Assembly: GCF_001983105.1 (NCBI RefSeq)
Contig: NZ_MOMC01000017.1
Location: 4,158-17,674, forward strand
Direction of reading: 5' to 3'
Length of the DNA stretch: 13,517 nt
Source: Pseudofrankia asymbiotica
GTDB taxonomy: Bacteria; Actinomycetota; Actinomycetes; Frankiales; Frankiaceae
Made by a program: the position numbers and the translations under genes. The notes under the pieces are model-generated. The model ran no database searches. It saw nothing but the letters and a program-made list of their open reading frames with translations, and was not told where the DNA came from. The first letter of the stretch is position 1; each line of letters opens with the position of its first letter. Shown here one piece after another: positions 4,858-13,030 of the stretch.

Positions 4858-7286
4858 GGCTCGGGAGCGGCCGGGCGGCCGCGACGCGCAAGGTGGTGCT
4901 CGGCGGCCTCGGCCGGCGCCGGGCCCAGACGGCGGTCCTCGTCGCCACCGTCCTGACGGCCGTCACCGCGTCGCTGCTCGCCACCGGGCTGCTGGTCGGG
5001 TCCAGTGCCCCGTTCGACCGTGCCTTCTCCCAGCAGCACGGCGCGCACCTGACCGCCGAGGTGGACGCGGCGAAGGCGACGGCCGCCCAGCTGGCGGCCA
5101 CCACGCGGCTCGCGGGCGTCGCGGCCACCGCCGGCCCGTTCCCGATGACGACGGTGCACGCCGACCTCGCCGACGCGCCTGGCGCCGCGGGACCGGACCT
5201 GCCGCCGCTGGCCGTCGTCGGCCGCGACGACCGCGCCGGGCCGGTCGACCGGGTCAGCCTGGTCGACGGCTCCTGGGTCGACCGCCCCGGCGAGATCGTC
5301 CTGGCCGCCAGCCTCGACTTCCGCGTGCCGACCGGCACCCGGCTGGTGGTCCGAGACCTGCCGGGCAGCCCTGAGCTGACGGTGGTGGGCATCGCCCGGT
5401 CGACCAGCCGCACCGCCGACGCCTGGGTGACCTCGGCGCAGCTGTCCGCGCTGACCGCGGCCGGCGGGCAGGCCGGCTACGAGATGCTCTACCGGCTCGA
5501 CGAGGCCGGCACCGCCGCCGCCGTCCACGCCGGGCAGGACGCCGTCGAGGACGCGCTGCCGGACGGCGCGGTCACCGCCACGCGGTCCTACCTGGACCTG
5601 CGGCGGGACGCCAACGCCGTGAGCGCGGCCTATGTCCCGTTCGTCGCGGCCTTCGGGGTGCTCGGGCTGGCGATGTCGACGTTGATCATCTCGATCGTGG
5701 TCAGCGGCGCCGTCGGCGCCGCGCGCTGGCGGATCGGCGTGCTCAAGTCGCTGGGGTTCACGCCCGGGCAGGTCGTGACGGCCTACGCCGCCCAGACGCT
5801 GGCGCCGGCCGCGGTCGGCGTCGGGCTCGGCGTGCTGCTCGGCAACCTGCTCGCCGTACCGGTCCTCGCGGACCAGGCCGACGCGTACGGCGGGCCGGAC
5901 CCGACGATCCCCCTGTGGGTCGACGCGGCGGTCACGGCCGGCGCGCTCGCCCTGGTCGCCGGCGCCGCCGTCGCCTCGGCGAGGCGCGCCGGGCGGATGC
6001 GCACGGTCGAGGCGATCAGCCTCGGCCGTGCCCCGCGGGCCGGCCGGGGCCGGCTCGCCCGGCGTCTGGCCGGCCGGCTGCCGCTGCCCCGCCCGGTCAG
6101 CCTGGGGCTCGCGAACCCGTTCGCCCGGCCCGCGCGGGCGGCGGTGCTGGCCGCCGCCGTCGGCCTGGGCGCGCTCGGCGTCACGTTCGCCGTCGGGCTG
6201 GGCACGACGCTCACCATGATCCAGAAGGAGAACGGCGGCGAGTCGCCCGCGGCCGTCGCCGTCCACCTGGGGCATGCCGGCGGTGAGCCCGGCGGCGGCC
6301 AGCGCGAGGCCGCACCCGGCGAGGCGCCCGGGCCCGGCGGCGGGCCGGCGGGCCCGGAGACCGTCACCGTGGATCCGGCGGCCGTCGCCGCGGCCGTCGC
6401 GGCCCAGCCGGGGACCGCCAGCTACTACGGCCTCGCCCAGACGAGGCTCGGCGTGCGCGGCATGGTCGGCGCGGCCGACGTCAGCGCGCTGACTGGCGAC
6501 CCCGCGGTGGCGGCCCGGCGGCTCATCACCGGGCGCTGGCTCGCGGCGCCCGGTGAGGCCGTCGCCGACACCCGGCTGCTCCGGGCGGCCGGCGCCCGGG
6601 TCGGCGACCAGATCACCGTCACCGACGCCGGGCGCGCCGCGACCGTGCTGGTCGTCGGCGAGGTCTTCGACGGGAACGACGACGCGAACCTGCTGACGAT
6701 GTCGTCGTCCCTGTCCGGACTTCGTCTGGACCTGGCGCCGGAGGAGTTCGGCGTCGACCTGGCGCCCGGGACGGACCTGACGAGCTACCTCCAGGCGGCC
6801 GAGGACGCCCTGGCGCCGCTGGGCGCGGACGCGGAGGCGAACGAGGGCGACGAGTCGACCGTGATCGTGGCGATGATCTCGCTGATCACGACGCTCACCC
6901 TGATGATCGTCGTCGTGGCCGTGCTCGGCGTGCTCAACACGGTGGTGCTCGACACCCGGGAACGCGTCCACGACCTCGGCGTCTTCAAGGCGCTCGGCAT
7001 GACGCCGCGGCAGACCATCGTGATGGTGGTGACGTCGGTCGCCGGGATCGGCGCCGTCGCCGGCCTGGTGGGCGTGCCGCTCGGGATCGGGCTGCACCAC
7101 GCGGTCGTGCCGCTGATGGGCGACGCCATCACGACCGGCATGCCGGCCGCCTACATCGACGTGTACGGCTCGCCGGCACTGGCCGCGCTCGCCGTCGGCG
7201 GTCTGGTCATAGCGGCGGCCGGCGCGATGCTCCCCGCCACCTGGGCCGCCGGAACCCGCACCGCCACCGCCCTGCGCACGGAGTAG
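4854..7286 (+). CDS. ABC transporter permease with two FtsX modules
   Basis: An 810-residue membrane protein, the partner of the preceding ATPase. After TM1 (about 25-48) comes a large extracytoplasmic domain beginning QQHGAHLTAEVD. The first FtsX module is at about 260-382, with three helices and the conserved cytoplasmic loop RIGVLKSLGFTPGQV. A fifth helix at about 425-450 starts a repeat of the same plan: a second extracytoplasmic domain, then the second FtsX module (670-810) with the loop DLGVFKALGMTPRQT. The repeated loop shows internal duplication, as in actinobacterial exporters of this type. A Gly/Pro-rich insert lies after TM5. The start is GTG 4854, overlapping the ATPase stop. Such pairs export lipids or antimicrobials or confer peptide resistance; this one's cargo is unknown. 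A hairpin follows the stop by about 10 bases. Confidence 0.92.
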   Translation: MRLGSGRAAATRKVVLGGLGRRRAQTAVLVATVLTAVTASLLATGLLVGSSAPFDRAFSQQHGAHLTAEVDAAKATAAQLAATTRLAGVAATAGPFPMTTVHADLADAPGAAGPDLPPLAVVGRDDRAGPVDRVSLVDGSWVDRPGEIVLAASLDFRVPTGTRLVVRDLPGSPELTVVGIARSTSRTADAWVTSAQLSALTAAGGQAGYEMLYRLDEAGTAAAVHAGQDAVEDALPDGAVTATRSYLDLRRDANAVSAAYVPFVAAFGVLGLAMSTLIISIVVSGAVGAARWRIGVLKSLGFTPGQVVTAYAAQTLAPAAVGVGLGVLLGNLLAVPVLADQADAYGGPDPTIPLWVDAAVTAGALALVAGAAVASARRAGRMRTVEAISLGRAPRAGRGRLARRLAGRLPLPRPVSLGLANPFARPARAAVLAAAVGLGALGVTFAVGLGTTLTMIQKENGGESPAAVAVHLGHAGGEPGGGQREAAPGEAPGPGGGPAGPETVTVDPAAVAAAVAAQPGTASYYGLAQTRLGVRGMVGAADVSALTGDPAVAARRLITGRWLAAPGEAVADTRLLRAAGARVGDQITVTDAGRAATVLVVGEVFDGNDDANLLTMSSSLSGLRLDLAPEEFGVDLAPGTDLTSYLQAAEDALAPLGADAEANEGDESTVIVAMISLITTLTLMIVVVAVLGVLNTVVLDTRERVHDLGVFKALGMTPRQTIVMVVTSVAGIGAVAGLVGVPLGIGLHHAVVPLMGDAITTGMPAAYIDVYGSPALAALAVGGLVIAAAGAMLPATWAAGTRTATALRTE

Positions 7287-7296
7287 CCGTCACCCG

Positions 7297-7320
7297 GTCG
7301 GGCGCCCAGGGGCGCCCGGC
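7297..7320. terminator. Hairpin immediately after the permease stop
   Basis: GGGCGCCC at 7300-7307 repeats at 7310-7317. The unit is its own reverse complement, so the two copies can pair across a two-base loop, with about three more flanking pairs (one of them G-U). It begins 11 bases after the permease stop. There is no T-run. It is probably the plus-strand terminator or part of a double one. Confidence 0.55.
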
Positions 7321-7336
7321 GGGGTGCGGCCTGGTG

Positions 7337-7386
7337 GCGGGTGGAATCGGGGTCCGGACTGGCAGGTCGACCCCGATTCCACCCGC
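7337..7386. terminator. Perfect 18-bp inverted repeat between convergent permease and cobK, probable bidirectional terminator
   Basis: Bases 7337-7354 are the exact reverse complement of 7369-7386, with a 14-base loop. The repeat lies in the 151-base gap between the permease stop (7286) and the cobK stop (7438), where transcription from both sides must end. Like the hairpin at 887-934, it is long, perfect and lacks a T-run. Confidence 0.8.
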
Positions 7387-7437
7387 GCCGACGAGCCGAC
7401 GCGCAGGCCGACGGGCGCCTGCCTGAAGGGGCGGGTG

Positions 7438-8280
7438 TCAGGTCGAACAGACGGGGGCGCCGGGCGCCTGGTCGTCGGGGCGGTCGGCGCGAGGGCCGGG
7501 GGCGAGCCCGCGCAGCGCCTCGAGGATGCCGGCCACGTCGGGCCAGGTGGGTGGGACCGGGCCGGTCACGGGGGGCCGGTCGACCATGACCACTGGCAGG
7601 CCGAGTGCTCGGGCTGCGTCCAGCTTCGCCGCCGTGAGGCCGCCGCCGCTGTCCTTCGTGACGAGCACCCGGATCCGGTGGTCGCGCAGCAGCCGGGTCT
7701 CGCCGTCGACCGTGTAGGGGCCGCGGTCCAGCAGGACGGTGTGCCGGGGCGGCAGGAGGTCGGTGGGGGGATCGACAGCCCTGATCACGTAGTGGCGGTC
7801 GGGGTCGGCCGCGAAGGGCGCGAGCTGGCGGCGTCCGGTGGTGACGAGGACGGCGGAGCCGGGCGGGCACAGCGCCCTGGCCCGCTCCCCGGCCGCCGCG
7901 AGATCGGGCACGCGGTGCCAGTCGTCGCCGGGACGGCGGGTCCAGCCCGGCCGGGCCAGCCGGAGCAGCGGCACGGCGGCGCCCTCGGCCGAGCGCTCCC
8001 CGCCGGCGCCGTCGGCAGCGCACGCGGCGACGGCGTGCACGGACATCGTCGCGGCGAACGGGTGGGTCGCGTCGACGACGACGTCGATCTCGCGGGCGCG
8101 CAGGAAGGCCCGCAGGCCGGCGACCCCGCCGAAACCGCCGATCACGGTCTCCCCGGCGGGCAGCGCCGGGTCTCGCACCCGCCCCGCCAGCGACGTCGTG
8201 ACCGTGTGGCCCGGTTCGCCGACGAGGGCGGCGGCCAGGTCCCGCGCCTCGCGGGTGCCGCCGAGGATCAGGACACGCAC
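7438..8280 (-). CDS. cobK: Precorrin-6A reductase CobK
   Basis: A 280-residue cytoplasmic enzyme that reduces precorrin-6A to precorrin-6B with NADPH in cobalamin synthesis. The N-terminal nucleotide-binding region begins VRVLILGGTREARD, with GGTREA at 7-12. The family motif VVDATHPFA is at 68-76, VTTGR at 146-150 and VTKDSGG at 207-213, followed by TAAKLDAAR. The length is slightly above the usual figure of about 250 because of a short insert (GAGGERSAEG) and a Pro/Asp-rich tail. I chose GTG 8280 because the Rossmann strand begins at once and the start overlaps the cobM stop by 13 bases, which implies coupling. The frame is open further upstream but that part is cobM read in the wrong frame. 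It is the last gene of cobL-cobM-cobK, the order I recall from mycobacteria. Confidence 0.93.
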   Translation of the reverse strand: MRVLILGGTREARDLAAALVGEPGHTVTTSLAGRVRDPALPAGETVIGGFGGVAGLRAFLRAREIDVVVDATHPFAATMSVHAVAACAADGAGGERSAEGAAVPLLRLARPGWTRRPGDDWHRVPDLAAAGERARALCPPGSAVLVTTGRRQLAPFAADPDRHYVIRAVDPPTDLLPPRHTVLLDRGPYTVDGETRLLRDHRIRVLVTKDSGGGLTAAKLDAARALGLPVVMVDRPPVTGPVPPTWPDVAGILEALRGLAPGPRADRPDDQAPGAPVCST

Positions 8281-9020
8281 GAGCGGTCCCGCTCCACCGA
8301 GTACAGATGGCTGTCGCGGAAGCCGCCCGCCGCCAGCGCGTCGCCGACGATGATGACGGCGGCCCGGTGGACCCCGGCGGCTCGCACGGCCGCGGCGATG
8401 TCGTCCAGGCGCCCGCGCAGCACGACCTGGTCCGGCCGGGACGCCCACGCGACCACGGCCACGGGGGTGTCGGCGCCGTACACCGGCAGCAGGTCCGCGA
8501 CCACCGCCTCGATCCGCTGCACGGACAGGTGGATCACCATGGTCGCCCGGGCGGCGCCGAGGGCGGCGAGCGTCTCGCCGGCGGGCATGGCGGAGGCGTT
8601 CTCGCTGGTGCGGGTCAGCACGACGCTCTGCGCGACGCCGGGCACGGTCAGCTCGCGGCGCAGCTCGGCGGCGGCGGCCGCGTAGGCCGACACCCCGGGG
8701 CATACGTCGTAGGGGACCCCGGCGGCGTCGAGGCGACGCATCTGCTCGGCGACGGCGCTGAAGACCGACGGGTCGCCGCTGCACAGCCGGGCGGCGTCCA
8801 GACCGGCCGCGTGCGCGTCGACGAGGTGGCCGACGATCTCGTCGAGGGTGAGCCGCGCGGTGTCGACGAGCCGGGCATCCGGAGGGCAGTGCGCGAGCAC
8901 CGCCGGATCGACCAGGCTGCCCGCGTACAGGCAGACGGGGGACGCCGCGATCAGGTTCCGGGCGCGCAGCGTGATCAGGTCGGCGGCGCCGGGTCCCGCG
9001 CCGATGAAGTGGATGGTCAT
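8268..9020 (-). CDS. cobM: Precorrin-4 C11-methyltransferase CobM
   Basis: A 250-residue cytoplasmic enzyme that transfers a methyl group from S-adenosylmethionine to C11 of precorrin-4, giving precorrin-5. It has the tetrapyrrole-methylase fold: IHFIGAGPGAADLIT at the N-terminus (3-17), the SAM-binding loop RLCSGDPSVFSAVAEQ (78-93), VCPGVSAYAAAAAELRREL (106-124), and the CobM-type stretch LTRTSENASAMPAGETL (135-151). The length matches the family. The start is ATG 9020, which overlaps the cobL stop in an ATGA junction. The end overlaps cobK. Together these overlaps show a tightly coupled three-gene unit. Nothing is missing from the motifs. The related enzyme CbiF does the equivalent step in the anaerobic pathway; the CobK and fused CobL neighbours favour the aerobic naming. 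Confidence 0.94.
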   Translation of the reverse strand: MTIHFIGAGPGAADLITLRARNLIAASPVCLYAGSLVDPAVLAHCPPDARLVDTARLTLDEIVGHLVDAHAAGLDAARLCSGDPSVFSAVAEQMRRLDAAGVPYDVCPGVSAYAAAAAELRRELTVPGVAQSVVLTRTSENASAMPAGETLAALGAARATMVIHLSVQRIEAVVADLLPVYGADTPVAVVAWASRPDQVVLRGRLDDIAAAVRAAGVHRAAVIIVGDALAAGGFRDSHLYSVERDRSCVS

Positions 9021-10498
9021 CGCGTCGCTCCGTTGATGTGGACCCACTGGGTGACCGGGAGGGCGGGCCGGAAGGCCGTGAACGAGCCGACCGGCTCGGC
9101 ATGGGAGATCGCGATCCGGCGCAGCCGGCCGCCGGCGCGGCGGTGCCAGCCGGCGAGCAGCCCCTCCGTCTCGATCGTGACCGCGTTGACGACGAGGCGG
9201 CCCCCGGGCGGCAGGGCGGCGAGACAGGCCTCGATCACGCCGGGGGCGCTGGCACCGCCGCCGACGAACACGGCGTCCGGCGTCGGCAGGCCGGCGAGCG
9301 CGCCCGGCGCGCGGCCCTCGACGACGCGCAACGTGCCCGGCGCGGTGGCGCGGATGCCGGCGGCCGCAGCGGAGGTGCCGGCCGCGGTCCGCTCGACGGC
9401 ACCAGCGAGGCGCTCGGCGTTCGCGCGGAGATGGGCGGCGCGGTCGGCCCGCGGCTCGATGGCCACCGCCCGGCACCGGCGGTCGGCGCGCAGCCACTCG
9501 GTCGTGATGCCGCCGCTGCCGGCGCCGACGTCCCAGAGCAGCTCGCCGGGTGCCGGCGCGAGCGCGGCCAGGGTGACCGCGCGGACCTCCTGCTTGGTGA
9601 GCACGCCGTCGGTGGCGAACGCGTCATCGGGCAGCCCCGGTACCCGGCCGGTCATCGCCCGCGCGTCGGCCGCGAGGCCCGGCCCGCAGCGGACCGCGAC
9701 GATCGTGAGCCGGTCGTGCGGCGGCGGCACGGCGCTGGCCGGGTAGCCGCTGGCGGGATGGCCGCCGACGGGGTGGGCGCTGACCCGTTCGTGCGGGCCG
9801 CCGAGCCGCTCCAGCACGGTGAGCTCGGCGTCGAGGCCGCGTTCGGCGACGAGGCGGCCGACCTGGGCGGCGCCGTCCTCGTCGCCGGTGAGGACCAGCA
9901 CCCGGGCGCCGGGGCGCAGCTCGGGGCCGACAGCCGCGTACGGGCGGCCGACCGCGCTGACGACGGCGGCCTCCTCGACCGGCCAGCCGAGCCGCGCGCA
10001 GGCCAGCGAGATCGACGAGGGCGCGGGCAGCACCCGCACCTGATCGGCGCCGAGCGCCCGCACGAGCGTCCACCCGACGCCGTAGTGCATCGGGTCGCCG
10101 CTGGCCAGCACGGCGACCCTGCGTCCGGGGTGGGTCTCGGGCAGGGCCGCGGCCGCGGCGGCCAGGTCGCGTGGCCAGGCCTCGCTGGCGCGTACCCGCC
10201 CGGCGACGAGCGCGAGCTGGCGGGGGCCGCCGAGCACGACGTCCGCCGCGGCGAGCGCCTCCCTCGCCGGCTGGCCGAGCCCGTCCCAGCCGTCCTCGCC
10301 GATCCCGACCACGGTCACGCCGAAGCCGACGGCGCGGGCGGGCCCGGCGGGTCCGGCGGCCCCGGCGGCGTGCGTGGACGCCGCGTGCGTTGATGCCGCG
10401 TACCCGGATGTGACGGGTCCGGACGCCGCGGGCGCGGGCGCCGCGGGCCGGGCGGCGGGCGGGGGGCTGGCTGGCACAGGGGCGATTGTGCATGTCAC
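9017..10498 (-). CDS. cobL: Precorrin-6Y C5,15-methyltransferase (decarboxylating) CobL, CbiE-CbiT fusion
   Basis: A 493-residue fused enzyme that methylates C5 and C15 of precorrin-6B and removes the C12 acetate carboxyl, giving precorrin-8. The CbiE-like half runs from VTVVGIGEDGW (61-71) through LASGDPMHYG (131-140) and LPAPSSISLACARLGWP (157-173). The CbiT-like half has LTKQEVRA (300-307) and the SAM site LWDVGAGSGGIT (321-332). Two family-atypical inserts are visible: a His/Pro/Gly stretch at about 240-261, and an Ala-rich stretch near 375-390. The start is uncertain. GTG 10498 is used because codons before it have poor third-position GC; GTG 10528 and GTG 10318 (directly before the CbiE domain) are alternatives, and none has a clear ribosome site. 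Residues 1-60 are Ala/Pro-rich with an STHAA duplication. Confidence 0.92.
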   Translation of the reverse strand: MTCTIAPVPASPPPAARPAAPAPAASGPVTSGYAASTHAASTHAAGAAGPAGPARAVGFGVTVVGIGEDGWDGLGQPAREALAAADVVLGGPRQLALVAGRVRASEAWPRDLAAAAAALPETHPGRRVAVLASGDPMHYGVGWTLVRALGADQVRVLPAPSSISLACARLGWPVEEAAVVSAVGRPYAAVGPELRPGARVLVLTGDEDGAAQVGRLVAERGLDAELTVLERLGGPHERVSAHPVGGHPASGYPASAVPPPHDRLTIVAVRCGPGLAADARAMTGRVPGLPDDAFATDGVLTKQEVRAVTLAALAPAPGELLWDVGAGSGGITTEWLRADRRCRAVAIEPRADRAAHLRANAERLAGAVERTAAGTSAAAAGIRATAPGTLRVVEGRAPGALAGLPTPDAVFVGGGASAPGVIEACLAALPPGGRLVVNAVTIETEGLLAGWHRRAGGRLRRIAISHAEPVGSFTAFRPALPVTQWVHINGATR

Positions 10499-10534
10499 CA
10501 GGTCGCACCGTCGCGTTGATGGCGGCACGCGGGC

Positions 10535-10700
10535 CTATGGGGTGTTGGTCGTCACTATCCCCGGGCAGCCCTCCCATGACACCATGCCTGCCAGGCGACA
10601 CGAGGGGAACTCCGGTGCGGCGCGAGGCGCCAAGGCCGAGGCGGTCCCGCCACTGTGAGCCGCGGCCGGTGCGCCGCGGTGAGCCAGAACACCTCGGCCG
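10535..10700 (+). promoter_or_regulatory. Cobalamin riboswitch upstream of the chelatase-cobO operon
   Basis: The conserved class features are in order on the plus strand: GGGGAACTCCGGTG at about 10603-10616, the B12 box GCCACTGTGA at 10649-10658, and GAGCCAGAACACC near 10681-10693. A closing helix P1 can form between 10539-10546 and 10688-10695, eight pairs with one G-U. The aptamer ends about 75 bases before the chelatase GTG. A hairpin at 10737-10756 (GGCAGG paired with CCTGCC) lies in the expression platform. Riboswitches of this class normally lower expression when adenosylcobalamin is plentiful. Its 5' end lies within about 40 bases of the divergent cobL start. Confidence 0.9.
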
Positions 10701-10736
10701 CCGCCCGTGGGCAACAGTTCCCGGGCCCGTACGGGT

Positions 10737-10756
10737 GGCAGGCGCGGACACCTGCC
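10737..10756 (+). other. Hairpin in the riboswitch expression platform
   Basis: GGCAGG at 10737-10742 pairs with CCTGCC at 10751-10756 around an eight-base loop. It ends 15 bases before the chelatase GTG, directly upstream of the ribosome binding site. The loop contains GGAC, which could pair with GTCC at 10644-10647 in the aptamer, resembling the kissing-loop arrangement of this riboswitch class. That pairing is a suggestion only. Confidence 0.4.
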
Positions 10757-10771
10757 GGTGCGAGGTGCTGC

Positions 10772-13030
10772 GTGTCCCTGTTCCCCTTCAGCGCGATCGT
10801 CGGCATGGACGACCTCCGGCTCGCCCTGGTCCTCAACGCGATCTCTCCCGAGATCGGCGGCGTGCTCGTCCGGGGTGAGAAGGGCACGGCCAAGTCGACG
10901 GCGGTGCGCGCCCTCGCGGCGGTGCTGCCGCCGGTGGCGGTGGTGGCCGGCTGCCGGTTCGCCTGCGACCCGCGGCGCCCCGCGGCCGACTGCCCGGACG
11001 GCCCGCACGCGTCGGACGGCCCGCACGCGTCGGACGGCCCGCACGCGTCAGCGCGCGCCGTCACCCGGCCGACCCGGCTGTGCGAGCTGCCGGTGGGCAC
11101 GACCGAGGACCGGCTGGTGGGCTCGCTCGACATCGAGCGGGCGTTGACCGCGGGCGTCGTCTCGTTCGAGCCGGGGCTGCTCGCCGCCGCGCACCGCGGC
11201 GTGCTCTACGTCGACGAGGTCAACCTGCTGCACGACCATCTCGTCGACCTGCTGCTCGACGCGGCCGCGCTCGGCGTCGCGCACGTCGAGCGTGACGGCG
11301 TGTCGGTGCGGCACGACGCCAGGTTCGTGCTCGTCGGCACGATGAACCCCGAGGAGGGCGAGCTGCGCCCGCAGCTGCTCGACCGGTTCGGGCTGACCGT
11401 GCAGGTCGCGGCGCCGCGGGAGACGGCGGCGCGGGCCGAGGTGGTCCGCCGCCGGCTGGCCTTCGACGCCGCCCCCGAGACGTTCGCGGCCGGCTACGCG
11501 ACTGTGGAGCGGGAGCTGTCGGCGCGGATCGCGGCCGCCCGCGCGGCGCTGCCGGCCGTCCGGCTGCCCGACCGGGAGCTGACTCGGATCGCGGCGGTCT
11601 GCGCCGCGTTCGAGGTGGACGGGCTGCGCGCGGACCTGGTCACCGCCCGGGCCGCGCTCGCGCACGCCGCCTGGGAGGGCCGCGCCGAGGTCACCGAGGC
11701 CGACGTCCGGGCGGCCGTCGCGCTCGCGCTGCCGCACCGCCGCCGCCGCAACCCCTTCGACGCCCCCGGCCTGGACCCGGGCCAGCTCGACGCCGCGCTG
11801 GACGCGGCTCGTCAGCACCTCGACGACGGCGACCCGGCCGACGGCGAACCTGACGTGAGCGACCCTGACGGCGGCGGCCGGGACGACGCGACCTCCGGCG
11901 AAGCGGACCTCGCCGCGGCCGCGGCCGCGGACCCGGGCGCGCCGGTCGGGCCTGATGGTCAGGCCGGCCCGGACGGCGAGCCTGACCCGGGCCCCGGTGG
12001 GGGCGGCCCGGGGAGCGGTGCGCCCGCGCCTGACGATGCGTCCACAGGCAACGGCGCCGCCGGACGCCCCCGCGCCGACCAGGCGGCCCCGACGCCGCCG
12101 GTGGGCGCGGGCGCCGCGGCGCCGGAGAGCGTCGTCGCGCCGTCGGCCACGTTCCGCGCCCGCCGGCTCGAGGTGCCCGGCGTCGGCCGGGGTGTCCCCG
12201 GCAGGCGATCGCGCGCGGTCACCGGCGCGGGCGCGATGGTGGGTGCCCAGGTTCCGGCCGGCCGGCTGCGCGACCCGCACCTCGTGGCGACGCTGCTGGC
12301 GGCGGCGCCGCACCAGCGGGCGCGCGGGCGCAGCGGCCCTGGCCTGAGGCTCAGCCCCGCCGACCTGCGCCAGGCCAGGCGGGAGGGCCGCGAGGGCAAC
12401 CTGGTGCTGTTCGCCGTCGACGCCTCCGGCTCGATGGCGGCGCGGGCGCGGATGGCCACGGTCAAGGCGGCCGTGCTGTCGCTCCTGCTCGACGCCTACC
12501 AGCGCCGCGACAAGATCGGCCTGGTGACGTTCCGCGGCGAGGCCGCGCAGCTGGCGCTCCCGCCGACGTCGTCGGTGGACGTCGCGGCGGCGAGGCTGGC
12601 GGAGCTGCCGGCCGGCGGGCGCACGCCGCTGGCCGAGGGCCTGCTGCTCGCGCACCGCACCCTCGCCAGGGAACGGCTGCGCGACCCGAGCCGCCGGGCG
12701 CTGCTCGTCGTGCTGACCGACGGCCGGCACACCGCCGGGCCCGCGCCCGGCCCGGCCGCCGAGCTGCTCGCCCGCGCCGGGGTCGCCGCGGTCGTCGTCG
12801 ACTGCGAGACGGGCCGGGTCCGCCTGGGGCTCGCCGGGGTGCTCGCCGCCGGGCTCGGTGCCCCGCTGCTGACGCTCGCCGACCTCACCGCGCCCGGCGC
12901 CGCGCCGCACGCCGCTGGGGCGGACACCCCCGGCGGGAGGCGAAGCCGGCCCGCCGCCGCGGGCCCGGACGCCGCCGGCGCGGGTGCCGGTCTCGCCGCC
13001 ACCGTCCGCGCGTTGCGGGACGCCGCCTGA
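10772..13030 (+). CDS. Fused AAA+/vWA metal chelatase subunit (ChlI-ChlD type), probably the cobaltochelatase ATPase partner
   Basis: A 752-residue cytoplasmic ATPase that probably works with CobN (not in this window) to insert cobalt into the corrin ring. The AAA+ part shows SAIVGMDD at the start, Walker [10 protein letters not shown] (35-43, K41), Walker B VLYVDE (144-149), and sensor 1 [18 protein letters not shown] with N192. A Gly/Asp/Pro-rich linker (about 350-445) joins it to a von Willebrand A domain with an intact metal site: DASGS (550-554), T618 and D650 (LTDG). Family members are annotated as magnesium chelatase, but the cob neighbours favour cobalt. I chose GTG 10772 because GAGG lies six bases upstream and the protein begins like its relatives. 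The frame is open back to 10655, but that part is the riboswitch. Three exact DGPHAS repeats interrupt the AAA+ domain at about 75-93. Confidence 0.9.
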   Translation: MSLFPFSAIVGMDDLRLALVLNAISPEIGGVLVRGEKGTAKSTAVRALAAVLPPVAVVAGCRFACDPRRPAADCPDGPHASDGPHASDGPHASARAVTRPTRLCELPVGTTEDRLVGSLDIERALTAGVVSFEPGLLAAAHRGVLYVDEVNLLHDHLVDLLLDAAALGVAHVERDGVSVRHDARFVLVGTMNPEEGELRPQLLDRFGLTVQVAAPRETAARAEVVRRRLAFDAAPETFAAGYATVERELSARIAAARAALPAVRLPDRELTRIAAVCAAFEVDGLRADLVTARAALAHAAWEGRAEVTEADVRAAVALALPHRRRRNPFDAPGLDPGQLDAALDAARQHLDDGDPADGEPDVSDPDGGGRDDATSGEADLAAAAAADPGAPVGPDGQAGPDGEPDPGPGGGGPGSGAPAPDDASTGNGAAGRPRADQAAPTPPVGAGAAAPESVVAPSATFRARRLEVPGVGRGVPGRRSRAVTGAGAMVGAQVPAGRLRDPHLVATLLAAAPHQRARGRSGPGLRLSPADLRQARREGREGNLVLFAVDASGSMAARARMATVKAAVLSLLLDAYQRRDKIGLVTFRGEAAQLALPPTSSVDVAAARLAELPAGGRTPLAEGLLLAHRTLARERLRDPSRRALLVVLTDGRHTAGPAPGPAAELLARAGVAAVVVDCETGRVRLGLAGVLAAGLGAPLLTLADLTAPGAAPHAAGADTPGGRRSRPAAAGPDAAGAGAGLAATVRALRDAA
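10995..11048 (+). repeat. Three identical 18-bp repeats inside the chelatase AAA+ domain
   Basis: CGGACGGCCCGCACGCGT begins at 10995, 11013 and 11031 with no differences. Each copy adds DGPHAS, giving a His/Asp-containing insert between Walker A and the [10 protein letters not shown] segment. The period keeps the reading frame. Confidence 0.95.

Noticed and set aside
4476..7100. Very long open frame on the minus strand opposite the ABC transporter.
   Set aside because: It is Gly/Asp/Arg/His-rich with no domain I recognise and is antisense to intact ATPase and FtsX motifs. Long antisense frames are expected at this GC content.
9038..10393. Long open frame on the plus strand opposite cobL.
   Set aside because: No recognisable domains; the minus strand has complete CbiE and CbiT motifs.
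10655..10771. Upstream extension of the chelatase reading frame, starting at 10655.
   Set aside because: The first part lies inside the cobalamin riboswitch, just after its B12 box, and the encoded residues do not resemble the family. GTG 10772 has a GAGG site and begins with the expected sequence.
11048..12910. Long open frame on the minus strand opposite the chelatase gene.
   Set aside because: Low-complexity Arg/Gly/Ala composition and no start signals; it is antisense to intact AAA+ and vWA domains.
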